Shown: positions 8,224 through 15,984, numbered from the stretch's first letter. The stretch: 18,870 nucleotides of DNA from an uncultured Dorea sp. (GCA_934307335.1 CAKRCL010000031.1:1-18870); one strand, 5' to 3'. Program-made: numbers and translations. The notes: generated by a model not told the origin, from the sequence alone.

Positions 8224-9047
8224 AATGTAGTTCCCTCCCCGTCTTTATCATATTTGGCAATCATTGCCATACTGATCAGAATAAAAATCATCAGTACCAG
8301 GGACATGCCGCTTCCGGAGTGCCAGTTACTACCCTGCTTGAACTCTTGCTCTATGACATTACCAATCAGGAGAATCTTGCTTCCGCCTAAGAGGTCGGAG
8401 ATAACAAAAGTTGTCAGTGACGGCACAAATACCATAGTAATTCCGCTGATGATTCCGGGAATACTAAGTGGTAATAAAATTTTTGTAAAGGTCTGTACAC
8501 TGTTAGCACCAAGATCAGCGGCTGCTTCGATAACATTTTTATCAATCTTGGACAGCACATTGTAAATTGGCAGAATCATGAACGGCAGAAAATCATAGAC
8601 CATACCGAGCACGATTGCATAAGGTGTATTAATGATTTCCAGTGATGGCAGGCGGAGCAAATGCAGGAGGCTGTTGATGACTCCGTTTTTCTCCAGCAGA
8701 TTCTGCCATGCAATAATACGAAGTAATGAGTTCATCCACATTGGAAGGATAAAGATCAGTACGATAAAACTGGACTGATTAACTCCAAGCCCTGTCAGAA
8801 TCATAGCCAGTGGATAGGCCAGGATCAGACAGACAATTGTACTGAGCAAAGATAATAACAGTGCCAGCCCAAGAGCTTTTAAATTCTCTGGCTCTGTAAT
8901 CTTGGCAAGATTTAAAAATGTAAATTCACCATCACTATTCGTCAGACCATAATAGAAGACCATAATCAGTGGAATAATGATAAATGCTGCAGACCATAAG
9001 AGATAAGGTCCGGCCAGCATCTGCTTTAATAATTTACTATTCTTCAA
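8220..9047 (-). CDS. potB: Polyamine ABC transporter permease PotB
   Basis: This is the inner-membrane permease that pairs with the PotC half of the downstream fusion to form the translocation path for spermidine/putrescine. There are about six hydrophobic segments, the first in [20 protein letters not shown]. The EAA loop [20 protein letters not shown] followed by LSIPGI contacts the PotA ATPase. I chose the TTG at 9047 (275 residues) because AGGAGG (plus-strand 9057-9062) lies 9 bases upstream. The ATG at 9065 would add six residues but sits across the SD. With the TTG start the gene overlaps the potA stop by 11 bp, and its own stop overlaps the start of the next gene, so translation of potA-potB-potCD is probably coupled. 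Confidence 0.93.
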   Translation of the reverse strand: MKNSKLLKQMLAGPYLLWSAAFIIIPLIMVFYYGLTNSDGEFTFLNLAKITEPENLKALGLALLLSLLSTIVCLILAYPLAMILTGLGVNQSSFIVLIFILPMWMNSLLRIIAWQNLLEKNGVINSLLHLLRLPSLEIINTPYAIVLGMVYDFLPFMILPIYNVLSKIDKNVIEAAADLGANSVQTFTKILLPLSIPGIISGITMVFVPSLTTFVISDLLGGSKILLIGNVIEQEFKQGSNWHSGSGMSLVLMIFILISMAMIAKYDKDGEGTTF

Positions 9048-10110
9048 CTGGTACCGCCTCCTCATCTTCAGATTCTGGTTTTTTCATGATCTGAATATCA
9101 AATGGGTCTACACGCAATCCGACTTCTGTTCCGACTGGGAACATATCAGTACTATGAACAAGCCATTCATAGTTATTTGCCATAACTTCCATTTCATAAT
9201 GTACGCCTCTGAAGATGACATGAGTGACAACGCCTCGGATAATTCCATCTTCTGGTTTTACAAGATCAATATCTTCTGGACGGATAACGGCATCTACTGG
9301 CTTTTTCTGCCCAAATCCCTCATCGACGCATGGGAAGTTCGCACCCAGAATATTAACAAGTTTATCATGTACCATTGTGGCCGGAAGAATGTTACTGTCA
9401 CCGATAAAATCAGCAACAAAGGCATTCTGAGGCTCATTATAAATGTCTTCCGGTGTTCCGATCTGTTGAATATAACCCTGATTCATTACAACGATAGTGT
9501 CAGACATAGTCAGTGCTTCTTCTTGATCATGTGTGACATAGATAAATGTAATGCCAAGTTCATTTTTCAGACGAATCAGCTCGTATTGCATATCCTGTCT
9601 GAGTTTCAGATCAAGTGCTCCTAAAGGCTCGTCAAGAAGCAGCACTTTTGGTTCATTTACAATTGCTCTTGCAATGGCAATACGTTGCTGCTGTCCACCA
9701 CTTAAGGATGTAGGAGTACGGTTTTCGAATCCTTCCAGATTGACCAGTTTTAGTGCATAACGGATTTTGTCGTCAATATAGCTTTTTGATTTTCCTTTGA
9801 TCTTCAGACCAAATGCAATATTTTCAGCGATCGTCATGTGTGTAAAGAGTGCATATTTCTGGAATACAGTGTTAAGCTGTCGCTTATTCGGAGCAAGATT
9901 TGTGATGTCCTTGCCGTCAAAAATTATCTTTCCGGAATCTGGTGTTTCAAAGCCTCCAAGTATGCGAAGTAATGTAGTCTTACCACAGCCACTTGGACCA
10001 AGAAGCGTAAGAAATTCATTTTCCCTAATATAAAGATTCAGTTCGTCCAATACAACATTTTCATCAAATGCTTTGGTTACATTTACAATATCAATTAATT
10101 TATTAGACAT
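9037..10110 (-). CDS. potA: Spermidine/putrescine ABC transporter ATPase PotA
   Basis: This is the ATP-hydrolysing subunit of the polyamine importer, on the cytoplasmic face of the membrane. The 357-residue protein has every ABC motif: Walker [10 protein letters not shown] at 38-46, Q-loop Q84 in TVFQKYALF, signature LSGGQ at 136-140, Walker B VLLLDEP at 156-162, and H-loop H194 in YVTHDQEEA. The C-terminal 120 residues form the TOBE-type regulatory domain usual in PotA/MalK-like ATPases (DAVIRPEDI is recognisable). The ATG at 10110 is preceded by GGAGGG with a 9-base spacer. It lies 46 bp after the regulator gene without a terminator, so it is probably in the same operon, and it overlaps potB. 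Close relatives serve other substrates, but the PotB and PotCD neighbours favour polyamines. Confidence 0.95.
   Translation of the reverse strand: MSNKLIDIVNVTKAFDENVVLDELNLYIRENEFLTLLGPSGCGKTTLLRILGGFETPDSGKIIFDGKDITNLAPNKRQLNTVFQKYALFTHMTIAENIAFGLKIKGKSKSYIDDKIRYALKLVNLEGFENRTPTSLSGGQQQRIAIARAIVNEPKVLLLDEPLGALDLKLRQDMQYELIRLKNELGITFIYVTHDQEEALTMSDTIVVMNQGYIQQIGTPEDIYNEPQNAFVADFIGDSNILPATMVHDKLVNILGANFPCVDEGFGQKKPVDAVIRPEDIDLVKPEDGIIRGVVTHVIFRGVHYEMEVMANNYEWLVHSTDMFPVGTEVGLRVDPFDIQIMKKPESEDEEAVPVEE
9057..9062 (-). promoter_or_regulatory. SD site that favours a TTG start for potB
   Basis: AGGAGG on the minus strand lies 9 bases before the TTG at 9047 and inside the 3' end of potA. The ATG at 9065 starts before this SD and lacks its own. 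Confidence 0.6.
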
Positions 10111-10156
10111 GTTGTGTTACCCTCCAAAAAAATAAATTCAAAGTAGTACATTTCCA

Positions 10157-10696
10157 TTAGAAATTTGGTGGGGTACTGACCCATATAATTGTGGCACCAG
10201 TTGTGCCGGATGCTTCTATATAATGTTCGGAATGGGGTGTAAAGTAAAAGGATTCTCCTTTTTTTGCGCTGTAGGATTTGCGACCGATATGAATTCGGAT
10301 GCTTCCTTTTAACACATAGCCAAATTCTTCCCCTTCATGTGGGAGATCCCGGTAGGTGCAGCCGCCAGGCTCCAGCGTAAGTCGAATGGGTTCCATCATA
10401 TTTTTCTGAGCATTCGGAATAATCCATTCGGTCTTGTTGGCAAGTTCAGAATCAACTTTTTCAAAATAATCCTCATGTTTAAACACAATTTGTTCTTCGG
10501 GTTCCTCCTGAAAAAATTCAGAGACGCTTGTGCCCAGACACTGCAAAATATCCATGAGTGTTGCGATGGAAGGGGAGGTGAGATCTCGCTCTAACTGGGA
10601 AATGAATCCTTTGGACAGTTCGCTTCGATCTGCCAGTTCCTCCTGAGTGAGCCCCTTGGCGACACGGAGCTCTTTAATCTTTTTACCGATATCCAT
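10157..10696 (-). CDS. XRE-family regulator with C-terminal cupin domain (PuuR-like)
   Basis: This is a transcription regulator of the XRE-cupin type; members often control polyamine or amino-acid genes and sense a small ligand through the cupin. From the ATG at 10696 it has 179 residues. The N-terminal helix-turn-helix covers about 5-60, with LTQEELADRSELSKGFISQL at 16-35. The cupin barrel covers about 105-176, with a metal/ligand motif H120, E122, E124 (PHEGEEFGYVLKG) and H155 in TPHSEHYIEA. A TTG 39 bases further upstream is in frame but has no SD. The ATG has GAAAGG 12 bases before it, a longish spacer, so the start is not certain. It is the first gene of the pot operon, which fits local control of polyamine uptake and self-regulation. 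Two palindromes upstream are candidate binding sites. The effector is unknown. Confidence 0.9.
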   Translation of the reverse strand: MDIGKKIKELRVAKGLTQEELADRSELSKGFISQLERDLTSPSIATLMDILQCLGTSVSEFFQEEPEEQIVFKHEDYFEKVDSELANKTEWIIPNAQKNMMEPIRLTLEPGGCTYRDLPHEGEEFGYVLKGSIRIHIGRKSYSAKKGESFYFTPHSEHYIEASGTTGATIIWVSTPPNF

Positions 10697-10763
10697 TCCA
10701 ATATCCGACCTTTCTGACGTTTTTTTACATGACAAAAGCCGTCGTCAACGAGGAAAATAAAAT

Positions 10764-10778
10764 TAAACTTGAAGTTTA
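10764..10778. promoter_or_regulatory. Palindromic candidate operator, TAAACTT-G-AAGTTTA
   Basis: This is a perfect inverted repeat with 7-base arms and one central base, between the presumed transcription start and the start codon of the XRE-cupin gene. Size and symmetry suit a dimeric XRE-family repressor. The palindrome is seen; the function is inferred. Confidence 0.5.
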
Positions 10779-10781
10779 GTA

Positions 10782-10793
10782 TTTGTTAACAAA
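10782..10793. promoter_or_regulatory. Palindrome TTTGTTAACAAA, second candidate operator
   Basis: This is a perfect 12-base palindrome. Its centre is about 16-17 bp from that of the neighbouring TAAACTT palindrome, and it lies just downstream of the minus-strand -10 at 10807-10812. A repressor bound here would block transcription of the regulator-pot operon. It could also be chance in AT-rich DNA. Confidence 0.4.
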
Positions 10794-10806
10794 CGACCCG
10801 AAAATT

Positions 10807-10834
10807 ATTATACAGGATAGAATAAAAAAAGCAA
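10807..10834 (-). promoter_or_regulatory. Promoter of the regulator-pot operon
   Basis: On the minus strand, TTGCTT (10834-10829) and a perfect TATAAT (10812-10807) are separated by 16 bases. Transcription would start near 10800 and leave a leader of about 100 bases to the ATG at 10696. The -35 is only a partial match to consensus, so strength or activator need is uncertain. Confidence 0.6.
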
Positions 10835-10925
10835 CCCTTTTTACAGAAAAAAGCAATTGAAAAATAAAAAAAACGAAAGAAATATATAGATGAAAAAAAT
10901 ATGGGTAAGATATTTGAAACAACTT

Positions 10926-10954
10926 TTGACAAATGCGTCATATTTCCGTAAAAT
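10926..10954 (+). promoter_or_regulatory. Near-consensus promoter for the molybdenum hydroxylase genes
   Basis: A perfect -35 TTGACA (10926-10931), a 17-base spacer and TAAAAT (10949-10954) match the housekeeping sigma consensus at 11 of 12 bases. Transcription would start near 10961, about 62 bases before the ATG at 11023. Such a strong core promoter suggests either high constitutive expression or control by a repressor or leader. Confidence 0.8.
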
Positions 10955-11022
10955 AGAATTGCCTATCTATGTATAACAGGCGGAACTATTTCTGAAGAAT
11001 CAGGGAGAATGAAGAGGATACT

Positions 11023-11835
11023 ATGATAAAAATCAAAAATTATAAAAAGGTGGAGAGCCTTAATGAGGCCTGGGAGCTGAATCAGAAGCGTACGAACCGG
11101 ATTATTGGCGGTATGCTTTGGACGAAGATGAGTAGTGCAAATGTACAGACAGCTATTGATCTGTCCGGTCTTGGTCTGGATCAGATTGAAGAGACCCCGG
11201 AAGAATTTCGAATCGGATGTATGGTTACACTTAGGCAGTTAGAGTTGCATGAAGGACTGGAAAGTTATACAGGTGGTGCGATGAAAGAAGCATTTCGCCA
11301 TATTGTTGGTGTACAGTTCCGTAATCTTGCGACAATCGGAGGCAGTTTGTTCGGACGATATGGATTTTCAGATGTGCTTGCTTTGCTGCTTGCTTTAGAT
11401 TGTGAGGTAGAGCTTTACAAAGGCGGAGTTATGTCTATTCGTGAATTTGCAGAGCTTAAGAGAGATAATGATATTCTTGTTCATATTATAATAAGGAAGA
11501 CACCGGCGCATGTCTGTTATCAGTCTGTGAGAAATACTGCGACAGATTTTCCGACGCTTAACTGTGCGGCAGCCGTGATTGATGGAAAAGTACGTATTAG
11601 TATCGGAGCCAGACCAGGAAAAGCAATGTTATTTGAAGACACAGATAGTCTGTTAAATGGTCTGACAGAAGGAAAGGTTACGGATGAGACGATTCGGACT
11701 TTTGCAAAAGATATAAAAGAAAAGCTTCCGACTGGAAGTAATATGCGTGGAAGTGCTGAATATAGGAGTCATCTGGCAGAAGTAATGACAGTGAGGGCAC
11801 TTTATATGCTGGGAGGTGACAGGATTGCAGATTAG
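11023..11835 (+). CDS. FAD-binding subunit of a xanthine dehydrogenase-family molybdenum hydroxylase
   Basis: This is the middle (FAD) subunit of a three-part molybdenum hydroxylase; it passes electrons from the iron-sulfur subunit to the final acceptor. The 270-residue length fits XdhB/CoxM-type subunits. FAD-site motifs are the diphosphate loop NRIIGGMLWTKM (25-36, in place of the usual AGGTxL) and FRNLATIGGSLFG (99-111, equivalent to RNxATxGGN), followed by D117. The C-terminal part (about 160-270) matches the CO dehydrogenase flavoprotein C-terminal domain, with SIGARPGKA at 193-201. The ATG at 11023 follows GAGG at 11014-11017, a rather short spacer. Its stop overlaps the next gene by 11 bp. 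The substrate cannot be told from this subunit. Confidence 0.88.
   Translation: MIKIKNYKKVESLNEAWELNQKRTNRIIGGMLWTKMSSANVQTAIDLSGLGLDQIEETPEEFRIGCMVTLRQLELHEGLESYTGGAMKEAFRHIVGVQFRNLATIGGSLFGRYGFSDVLALLLALDCEVELYKGGVMSIREFAELKRDNDILVHIIIRKTPAHVCYQSVRNTATDFPTLNCAAAVIDGKVRISIGARPGKAMLFEDTDSLLNGLTEGKVTDETIRTFAKDIKEKLPTGSNMRGSAEYRSHLAEVMTVRALYMLGGDRIAD
11811..11816 (+). promoter_or_regulatory. SD site that favours a TTG start for the Fe-S subunit
   Basis: GGGAGG lies 8 bases before the TTG at 11825. The alternative GTG at 11816 overlaps the SD itself, so it is unlikely to be the start. Confidence 0.6.
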
Positions 11836-12310
11836 TATTGAATTAAATGGAAAGAAAATTCAGGAAGAGATAGAGGCAGATTTACTCTTAATTGATTTTG
11901 TGAGAAAACACGGATGTAAAAGTGTAAAGCGTGGCTGTGAGACTTCTGGCTGTGGGCTTTGTACTGTGTTTTTAGATGACAAGCCGATTTTATCCTGTTC
12001 CGTTCTGGCAGCAAGAGCTGATGGAAGAAAAGTGACAACATTAGAGGGACTTCAGGAAGAAGCAGAAGAGTTTGGTGCATTTATCGCAGATCAGGGAGCA
12101 GAACAGTGTGGATTTTGTAATCCGGGTATGATCATGAATGCAATTGCTTTATTCCGTGAAAATGAATTTCCTGATGAGGAAGAAATCAAAGAATATCTGG
12201 CTGGAAATTTATGCCGTTGTTCCGGCTATGAAGGACAGCTTCGTGCAATACAGAATTTCCTTGCCTGGAAGAAAGAAAAGAGAGGAGAAGAAGCCGAATG
12301 CAGATTGTAA
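11825..12310 (+). CDS. [2Fe-2S] subunit of the molybdenum hydroxylase
   Basis: This is the small electron-transfer subunit (CoxS/XdhC type), carrying two [2Fe-2S] clusters between the molybdenum site and FAD. From the TTG at 11825 it has 161 residues, normal for the family. The N-terminal plant-ferredoxin-type cluster uses C38, C43, C46 and C58 (RGCETSGCGLC...SC). The C-terminal helical-domain cluster uses C95, C98, C130 and C132 (QCGFCNPGM...NLCRCSGY). All eight ligands are present. The TTG start is chosen from the SD at 11811-11816. The gene overlaps the FAD-subunit gene by 11 bp and the molybdopterin-subunit gene by 13 bp, so the three are translationally coupled and probably made in fixed ratio. 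Confidence 0.94.
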   Translation: MQISIELNGKKIQEEIEADLLLIDFVRKHGCKSVKRGCETSGCGLCTVFLDDKPILSCSVLAARADGRKVTTLEGLQEEAEEFGAFIADQGAEQCGFCNPGMIMNAIALFRENEFPDEEEIKEYLAGNLCRCSGYEGQLRAIQNFLAWKKEKRGEEAECRL

Positions 12311-14604
12311 ATCAGCCAGTTAGAAAGAAAGATGCTATGCAGCTTGTGACCGGACAGCCAGTCTATATGGATGATTTGATTCCAGAAGACTGTCTTATCG
12401 TAAAGCTGCTAAGATCTCCTCATGCAAATGCAATTGTACAGGAGATTCAGATTGATAAAGCGATGAAAGTTCCTGGAATTGAGGCTATCTATACATGGAA
12501 AGATATAGATCAGAATGGGCGCAGATTTACTTGTGCCGGTCAGACTTATCCAGAGCCGAGTCCACAAGACCGCCTGATATTGGATCGCCACGTCAGATTT
12601 GTAGGTGATCCGGTGGCAATCGTAGCAGGAGAGACAGAAAAAGCAGTAGATCGTGCGCTGTCTATGATCAAAGTTGAATATGAAGTACTGGAACCAATAT
12701 TTGATTTTCACAAAGCGAAAGATAATCCTATTCTGGTACACCCAGAGAATAACTGGGAGGCATTATGTCCGGTGGGAGCAGATAACAAGAGAAATCTATG
12801 TGCTCATGATGAGAGTTCCCATGGTGATATCGATAAGGTGTTGGCAGACTGTGATCTGATCATTGATGAGGTGTATCATACAAAAGCATGTCAACAGACA
12901 ATGATGGAGACGCTTCGCACCTATTGTTCAATTGATACTTACGGACGACTGAATGTTCTTAGTTCCACGCAGATTGTATTTCATTGTAGAAGAATTATTG
13001 CAAATGCATTACATATCCCAAAATCTATGATTCGTGTCAGCAAACCGCGTATCGGAGGTGGATTTGGAACAAAACAGACAGCAGTCTGTGAGATTTATCC
13101 GGCATTTGTGACATGGATGACAAAAAAACCAAGTAAGATTATATTTTCCCGTGAGGAGTGTATGACGGCATCATCCCCGCGTCATGAGATGGAGATGCAT
13201 GTAAAGCTTGGAGCAATGAAAGATGGAACAATTCGAGGAATTGATCTGTATACGATTTCTAATACAGGTGCATATGGAGAACATGGACCTACAACGGTTG
13301 GTCTGTCCGGACACAAATCCATTCCTCTTTATGGGAAAGCAGAAGCTTTTCGGTTTGTTTATGATGTAGTATATACAAATATCATGTCTGCAGGGGCTTA
13401 TCGTGGGTATGGTGCGACACAGGGATTATTTGCAATTGAATCTGCAGTGAATGAACTGGCCCGTAAGCTTCATATGGATCCAATCAAATTAAGAGAGATG
13501 AATATCGTAAAAGAAGGACAGGTCATGCCGGCATTTTATGGTGAGACAAATACAAGCTGTGCCTTGGATCGCTGTCTTGCAAAAGTGAAGGAGATGAGCC
13601 ATTGGGATGAGAATTATCCGGTTCGTGACATGGGAAATGGAAAGGTTCGTGCTCTTGGTGTCGGACTTGCTATGCAAGGATCTTGTATCAGTGGGGTTGA
13701 TGTAGGTAGTGCAGCATTAAAATTAAACGATGACGGATTTTATGTTCTTCGAATCGGAGCAGCAGATATGGGAACCGGATGTGATACGATTCTTGCTCAG
13801 ATTGCAGCAGAAGTCTTGGAATGTCCATTAGAGCAGGTGATTGTATTTGGTGCAGATACAGATGCTTCACCATATGATTCAGGATCTTATGCATCTAGTA
13901 CAACCTATGTTACCGGAAAAGCAACAGAAGAGTGCGCGATGAAGCTTCGTGGAAAAATCTGTATGCTTGGAGCACATGTGCTTGGCTGTGAAGATAAAGA
14001 AGTAGAATTTGACGGTAAGAAAGTTATTTATCGTGGAGAAAAGAAATTAGATAAAACAGAAGTGTCTCTGGAAGATTTGGCTACGGCATCTATGGTATTT
14101 AACAATATTGCATTGGAAGAGACTGTGACCAAGAGTCAGCCAACTTCACCTCCGCCATTTATGGCAGGTGTGGCAGATGTGGAAGTAGATCTTTTGACAG
14201 GACAGGCGAAAGTTGTCGACTATTATGCGGCTGTGGACTGTGGAACTCCGGTAAATCCAAATCTGGCAAGAGTTCAGGCAGAAGGAGGAATCCTTCAGGG
14301 CATCGGAATGGCTTTATCAGAAAATATCACTTATGATGCCAAAGGAAGGCTTTATGAGAATTCTCTGATGCAGTACAAGATTCCGACAAGAGAGGATGTC
14401 GGACATATTCATGTAGAATTTGAAAGCAGTTATGAAAAAACAGGACCATTTGGTGCAAAATCCATAGGTGAGGTTGTAATCAATACACCACTTCCGGCCA
14501 TTGCGGAAGCAATTCATTGTGCAACCGGACATAGATTCAGAGAATTGCCAATCATGCCAGAGCAGATTGCAATGTGTGAAGAAAATCCGATGTGGAAGAA
14601 ATAA
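12298..14604 (+). CDS. Molybdopterin-binding catalytic subunit, xanthine dehydrogenase family
   Basis: This is the large catalytic subunit, which hydroxylates a substrate carbon at a molybdenum cofactor using water as oxygen source. Its 768 residues are normal for a separate Mo subunit. Residues about 20-125 are the a/b hammerhead domain. The cofactor-binding half shows GGGFGTKQ at 253-260, GAYRGYGATQG at 366-376, AADMGTGCDT at 488-497, DSGSYASSTTYVTGKA at 527-542, and the catalytic glutamate E725 in GAKSIGE. AYRGYG is the form seen in xanthine dehydrogenases; CO dehydrogenases have a cysteine-containing AYRCSF loop. R369 corresponds to the substrate-binding arginine of bovine xanthine oxidase, while Q260 stands where that enzyme has a glutamate. 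A purine or other N-heterocycle is the likely substrate, but this is inference. No cofactor-insertion chaperone (XdhC/CoxF type) or selenium-maturation gene is in the window. The ATG follows AGAGGAG about 10 bases upstream. Confidence 0.92.
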   Translation: MQIVNQPVRKKDAMQLVTGQPVYMDDLIPEDCLIVKLLRSPHANAIVQEIQIDKAMKVPGIEAIYTWKDIDQNGRRFTCAGQTYPEPSPQDRLILDRHVRFVGDPVAIVAGETEKAVDRALSMIKVEYEVLEPIFDFHKAKDNPILVHPENNWEALCPVGADNKRNLCAHDESSHGDIDKVLADCDLIIDEVYHTKACQQTMMETLRTYCSIDTYGRLNVLSSTQIVFHCRRIIANALHIPKSMIRVSKPRIGGGFGTKQTAVCEIYPAFVTWMTKKPSKIIFSREECMTASSPRHEMEMHVKLGAMKDGTIRGIDLYTISNTGAYGEHGPTTVGLSGHKSIPLYGKAEAFRFVYDVVYTNIMSAGAYRGYGATQGLFAIESAVNELARKLHMDPIKLREMNIVKEGQVMPAFYGETNTSCALDRCLAKVKEMSHWDENYPVRDMGNGKVRALGVGLAMQGSCISGVDVGSAALKLNDDGFYVLRIGAADMGTGCDTILAQIAAEVLECPLEQVIVFGADTDASPYDSGSYASSTTYVTGKATEECAMKLRGKICMLGAHVLGCEDKEVEFDGKKVIYRGEKKLDKTEVSLEDLATASMVFNNIALEETVTKSQPTSPPPFMAGVADVEVDLLTGQAKVVDYYAAVDCGTPVNPNLARVQAEGGILQGIGMALSENITYDAKGRLYENSLMQYKIPTREDVGHIHVEFESSYEKTGPFGAKSIGEVVINTPLPAIAEAIHCATGHRFRELPIMPEQIAMCEENPMWKK

Positions 14605-14632
14605 TATAAATATATACATTTATGAAGTGAAA

Positions 14633-14686
14633 AATATAGCTGTCTTTTTCCGGATTAATGAAATCTCAGAGAAAGGCAGCTATATT
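14633..14686. terminator. Bidirectional terminator between the Mo-subunit gene and aroC
   Basis: The arms AATATAGCTGTCTTT (14633-14647) and AAAGGCAGCTATATT (14672-14686) pair over 15 positions with one U-G wobble. The 24-base loop contains a small GATT/AATC stem. A second minor hairpin (GCTTT-ATA-AAAGC, 14687-14699) and T-rich sequence follow on the plus side; TTTTCACTT follows on the minus side. It lies between two convergent genes and probably ends both. Confidence 0.8.
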
Positions 14687-14713
14687 GCTTTATAAAAGCA
14701 TTTCTAAAAAGTA

Positions 14714-15817
14714 TTATTCTTTACAATAGAATGATTCCAATGCATCCATCTTTGCAGACATATTTATCATTAGCTGATCCAGGATTGTGATTGCGACCAT
14801 AGACTCAACGACAACAACAGCGCGTGGTACAACAACAGGATCATGGCGTCCGGTAATGGTAATGGTGGTATTTCCCAAGTGAGTGTTAATCGTTTGCTGC
14901 TCCTGACTGATGGAAGGAGTCGGTTTAAAGGCAGCACGAAGAATAATTTCAGATCCGTCACTCATGCCGCCAAGAATTCCGCCTGCATGGTTTGTCTTTT
15001 TTTGAACGGTTCCGTTTTGGTAAGTAAATGCATCATTATTAATGCTTCCGGGATTTTTTGAAGCATCAAATCCATCACCAATTTCGACACCCTTAACAGC
15101 GCCAATAGACATGACTGCTTTTGCAAGGGAAGCGTCTAATTTGTCAAAGACAGTTTCCCCAACTCCGGCAGGCATGCCATTTACACGGCATTCTACGATT
15201 CCACCAGAAGAGTTCTGGTTTTTGATACAGGATTCCAGATAGTCCGAAGCTTTGGCAGCATAGTCGTTATTTGGCATATATAACATGTTATCTGAAATGT
15301 CATCATAGCGATATTCAGATTCTGGAATTTGGATATCTCCGATGGAACGGGTAAATGCAAGAATATCCACACCTAATTGTTCCAGTATTTTTTTTGCAAC
15401 TGCTCCGGTAGCAACGCGGCCAATCGTCTCACGCGCAGAAGAACGTCCGCCGCCACGGTAATCACGGATGCCGTATTTTGCATCAAATGTGTAATCAGCG
15501 TGTCCCGGGCGATAACAGTCTTTGATTTTACTATAGTCGTGGGAGCGTTGATCCTGATTGTGTACAATGATTGAAATTGGAGTTCCGGTCGTCTTTCCTT
15601 CAAAGACTCCGGAGAGAATTTCAGCAGTGTCACTTTCGTTTCTTTTTGTTGTAAATCTGCTCTGTCCCGGTTTTCTACGGTCAAGCTGTTTTTGTATATC
15701 TTCAACGCTGAGGGAAAGACCAGAAGGACAACCATCAATCACAACTCCGATTGCAGGTCCGTGAGATTCACCCCAGGTGGTAATACAAAATAATTTTCCA
15801 TAAGTTGATCCAGCCAT
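14714..15817 (-). CDS. aroC: Chorismate synthase
   Basis: Chorismate synthase converts 5-enolpyruvylshikimate 3-phosphate to chorismate, the last step of the shikimate pathway, using reduced FMN. The 367-residue protein carries all three family signatures: GESHGPAIGVVIDGCPSG (16-33), the RDYRGGGRSSARETIGRVA region (118-136), and RHDPVVVPRAVVVVESM near the C terminus. YRPGHADYTFDAKYG (102-116) is also conserved. The ATG at 15817 follows AAAGGAG with an 11-base spacer. It stands alone, with no other aromatic-biosynthesis genes nearby, between a terminator at its 3' end and a divergent promoter region at its 5' end, so it is probably a single-gene transcript. Confidence 0.98.
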   Translation of the reverse strand: MAGSTYGKLFCITTWGESHGPAIGVVIDGCPSGLSLSVEDIQKQLDRRKPGQSRFTTKRNESDTAEILSGVFEGKTTGTPISIIVHNQDQRSHDYSKIKDCYRPGHADYTFDAKYGIRDYRGGGRSSARETIGRVATGAVAKKILEQLGVDILAFTRSIGDIQIPESEYRYDDISDNMLYMPNNDYAAKASDYLESCIKNQNSSGGIVECRVNGMPAGVGETVFDKLDASLAKAVMSIGAVKGVEIGDGFDASKNPGSINNDAFTYQNGTVQKKTNHAGGILGGMSDGSEIILRAAFKPTPSISQEQQTINTHLGNTTITITGRHDPVVVPRAVVVVESMVAITILDQLMINMSAKMDALESFYCKE

Positions 15818-15866
15818 AGTTAAAGTTTCTCCTTTGAAGTCATAGATTATAGCATTTCTTCTATAT

Positions 15867-15896
15867 ATTATAAAGCAGTCTTAATAAATTCTTCAA
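15867..15896 (-). promoter_or_regulatory. Probable aroC promoter
   Basis: On the minus strand, TTGAAG (15896-15891) and a perfect TATAAT (15872-15867) are 18 bases apart, giving a start near 15860 and a leader of about 43 bases. A second TATAAT at 15851-15846 has no good -35. Confidence 0.6.
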
Positions 15897-15917
15897 GATT
15901 TTTTCGTGAATTAACTC

Positions 15918-15946
15918 TGTACTTTTAGAAAGGCACATATTATAAT
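15918..15946 (+). promoter_or_regulatory. Probable promoter of the L,D-transpeptidase gene
   Basis: TGTACT (15918-15923), a 17-base spacer and a perfect TATAAT (15941-15946) suggest a start near 15953. That leaves a leader of about 32 bases to the ATG at 15985, which contains the SD. The -35 is weak (3 of 6). This position also argues against the GTG at 15955 as start, since the message would begin almost on it. Confidence 0.6.
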
Positions 15947-15984
15947 GATAGCGTGTGAACCAGAAAAGAGGGAGTATGACGAGC

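Larger units (their letters stand above)
10697..11022. other. Divergent intergenic region, about 326 bp
   Basis: This region lies between the XRE-cupin regulator and the FAD-subunit gene, and is the longest stretch here without a gene. It holds two palindromes (10764-10793), a minus-strand promoter (10807-10834), an A-rich middle (10821-10900) and a plus-strand promoter (10926-10954). Within the A-rich part, AAAAAAGCAA occurs at 10825-10834 and again at 10847-10856, 22 bp apart. I see no open reading frame with a good SD and no RNA gene. The two promoters face apart and their -35 boxes are about 90 bp from each other, so shared control is possible but not shown. Confidence 0.7.

Noticed and set aside
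10728..10730. Minus-strand ATG near the start of the XRE-cupin gene
   Set aside because: It is followed at once by TAA in its own frame, so it cannot start the gene. The in-frame ATG at 10696 is the better start.
10743..10748. Minus-strand TTGACG as a second -35 close to the XRE-cupin gene
   Set aside because: No acceptable -10 exists at 16-18 bases; the best A-rich hexamer is at 15 bases and would leave almost no leader.
10961..10981. GCCT...AGGC around the hydroxylase transcription start as an operator or leader hairpin
   Set aside because: Only four outer base pairs match and the inner positions do not pair, which is within chance.
15955..15957. GTG as an earlier start for the L,D-transpeptidase, adding 10 residues
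   Set aside because: There is no SD before it, and it sits at the predicted transcription start. The SD at 15967-15974 serves the ATG at 15985.
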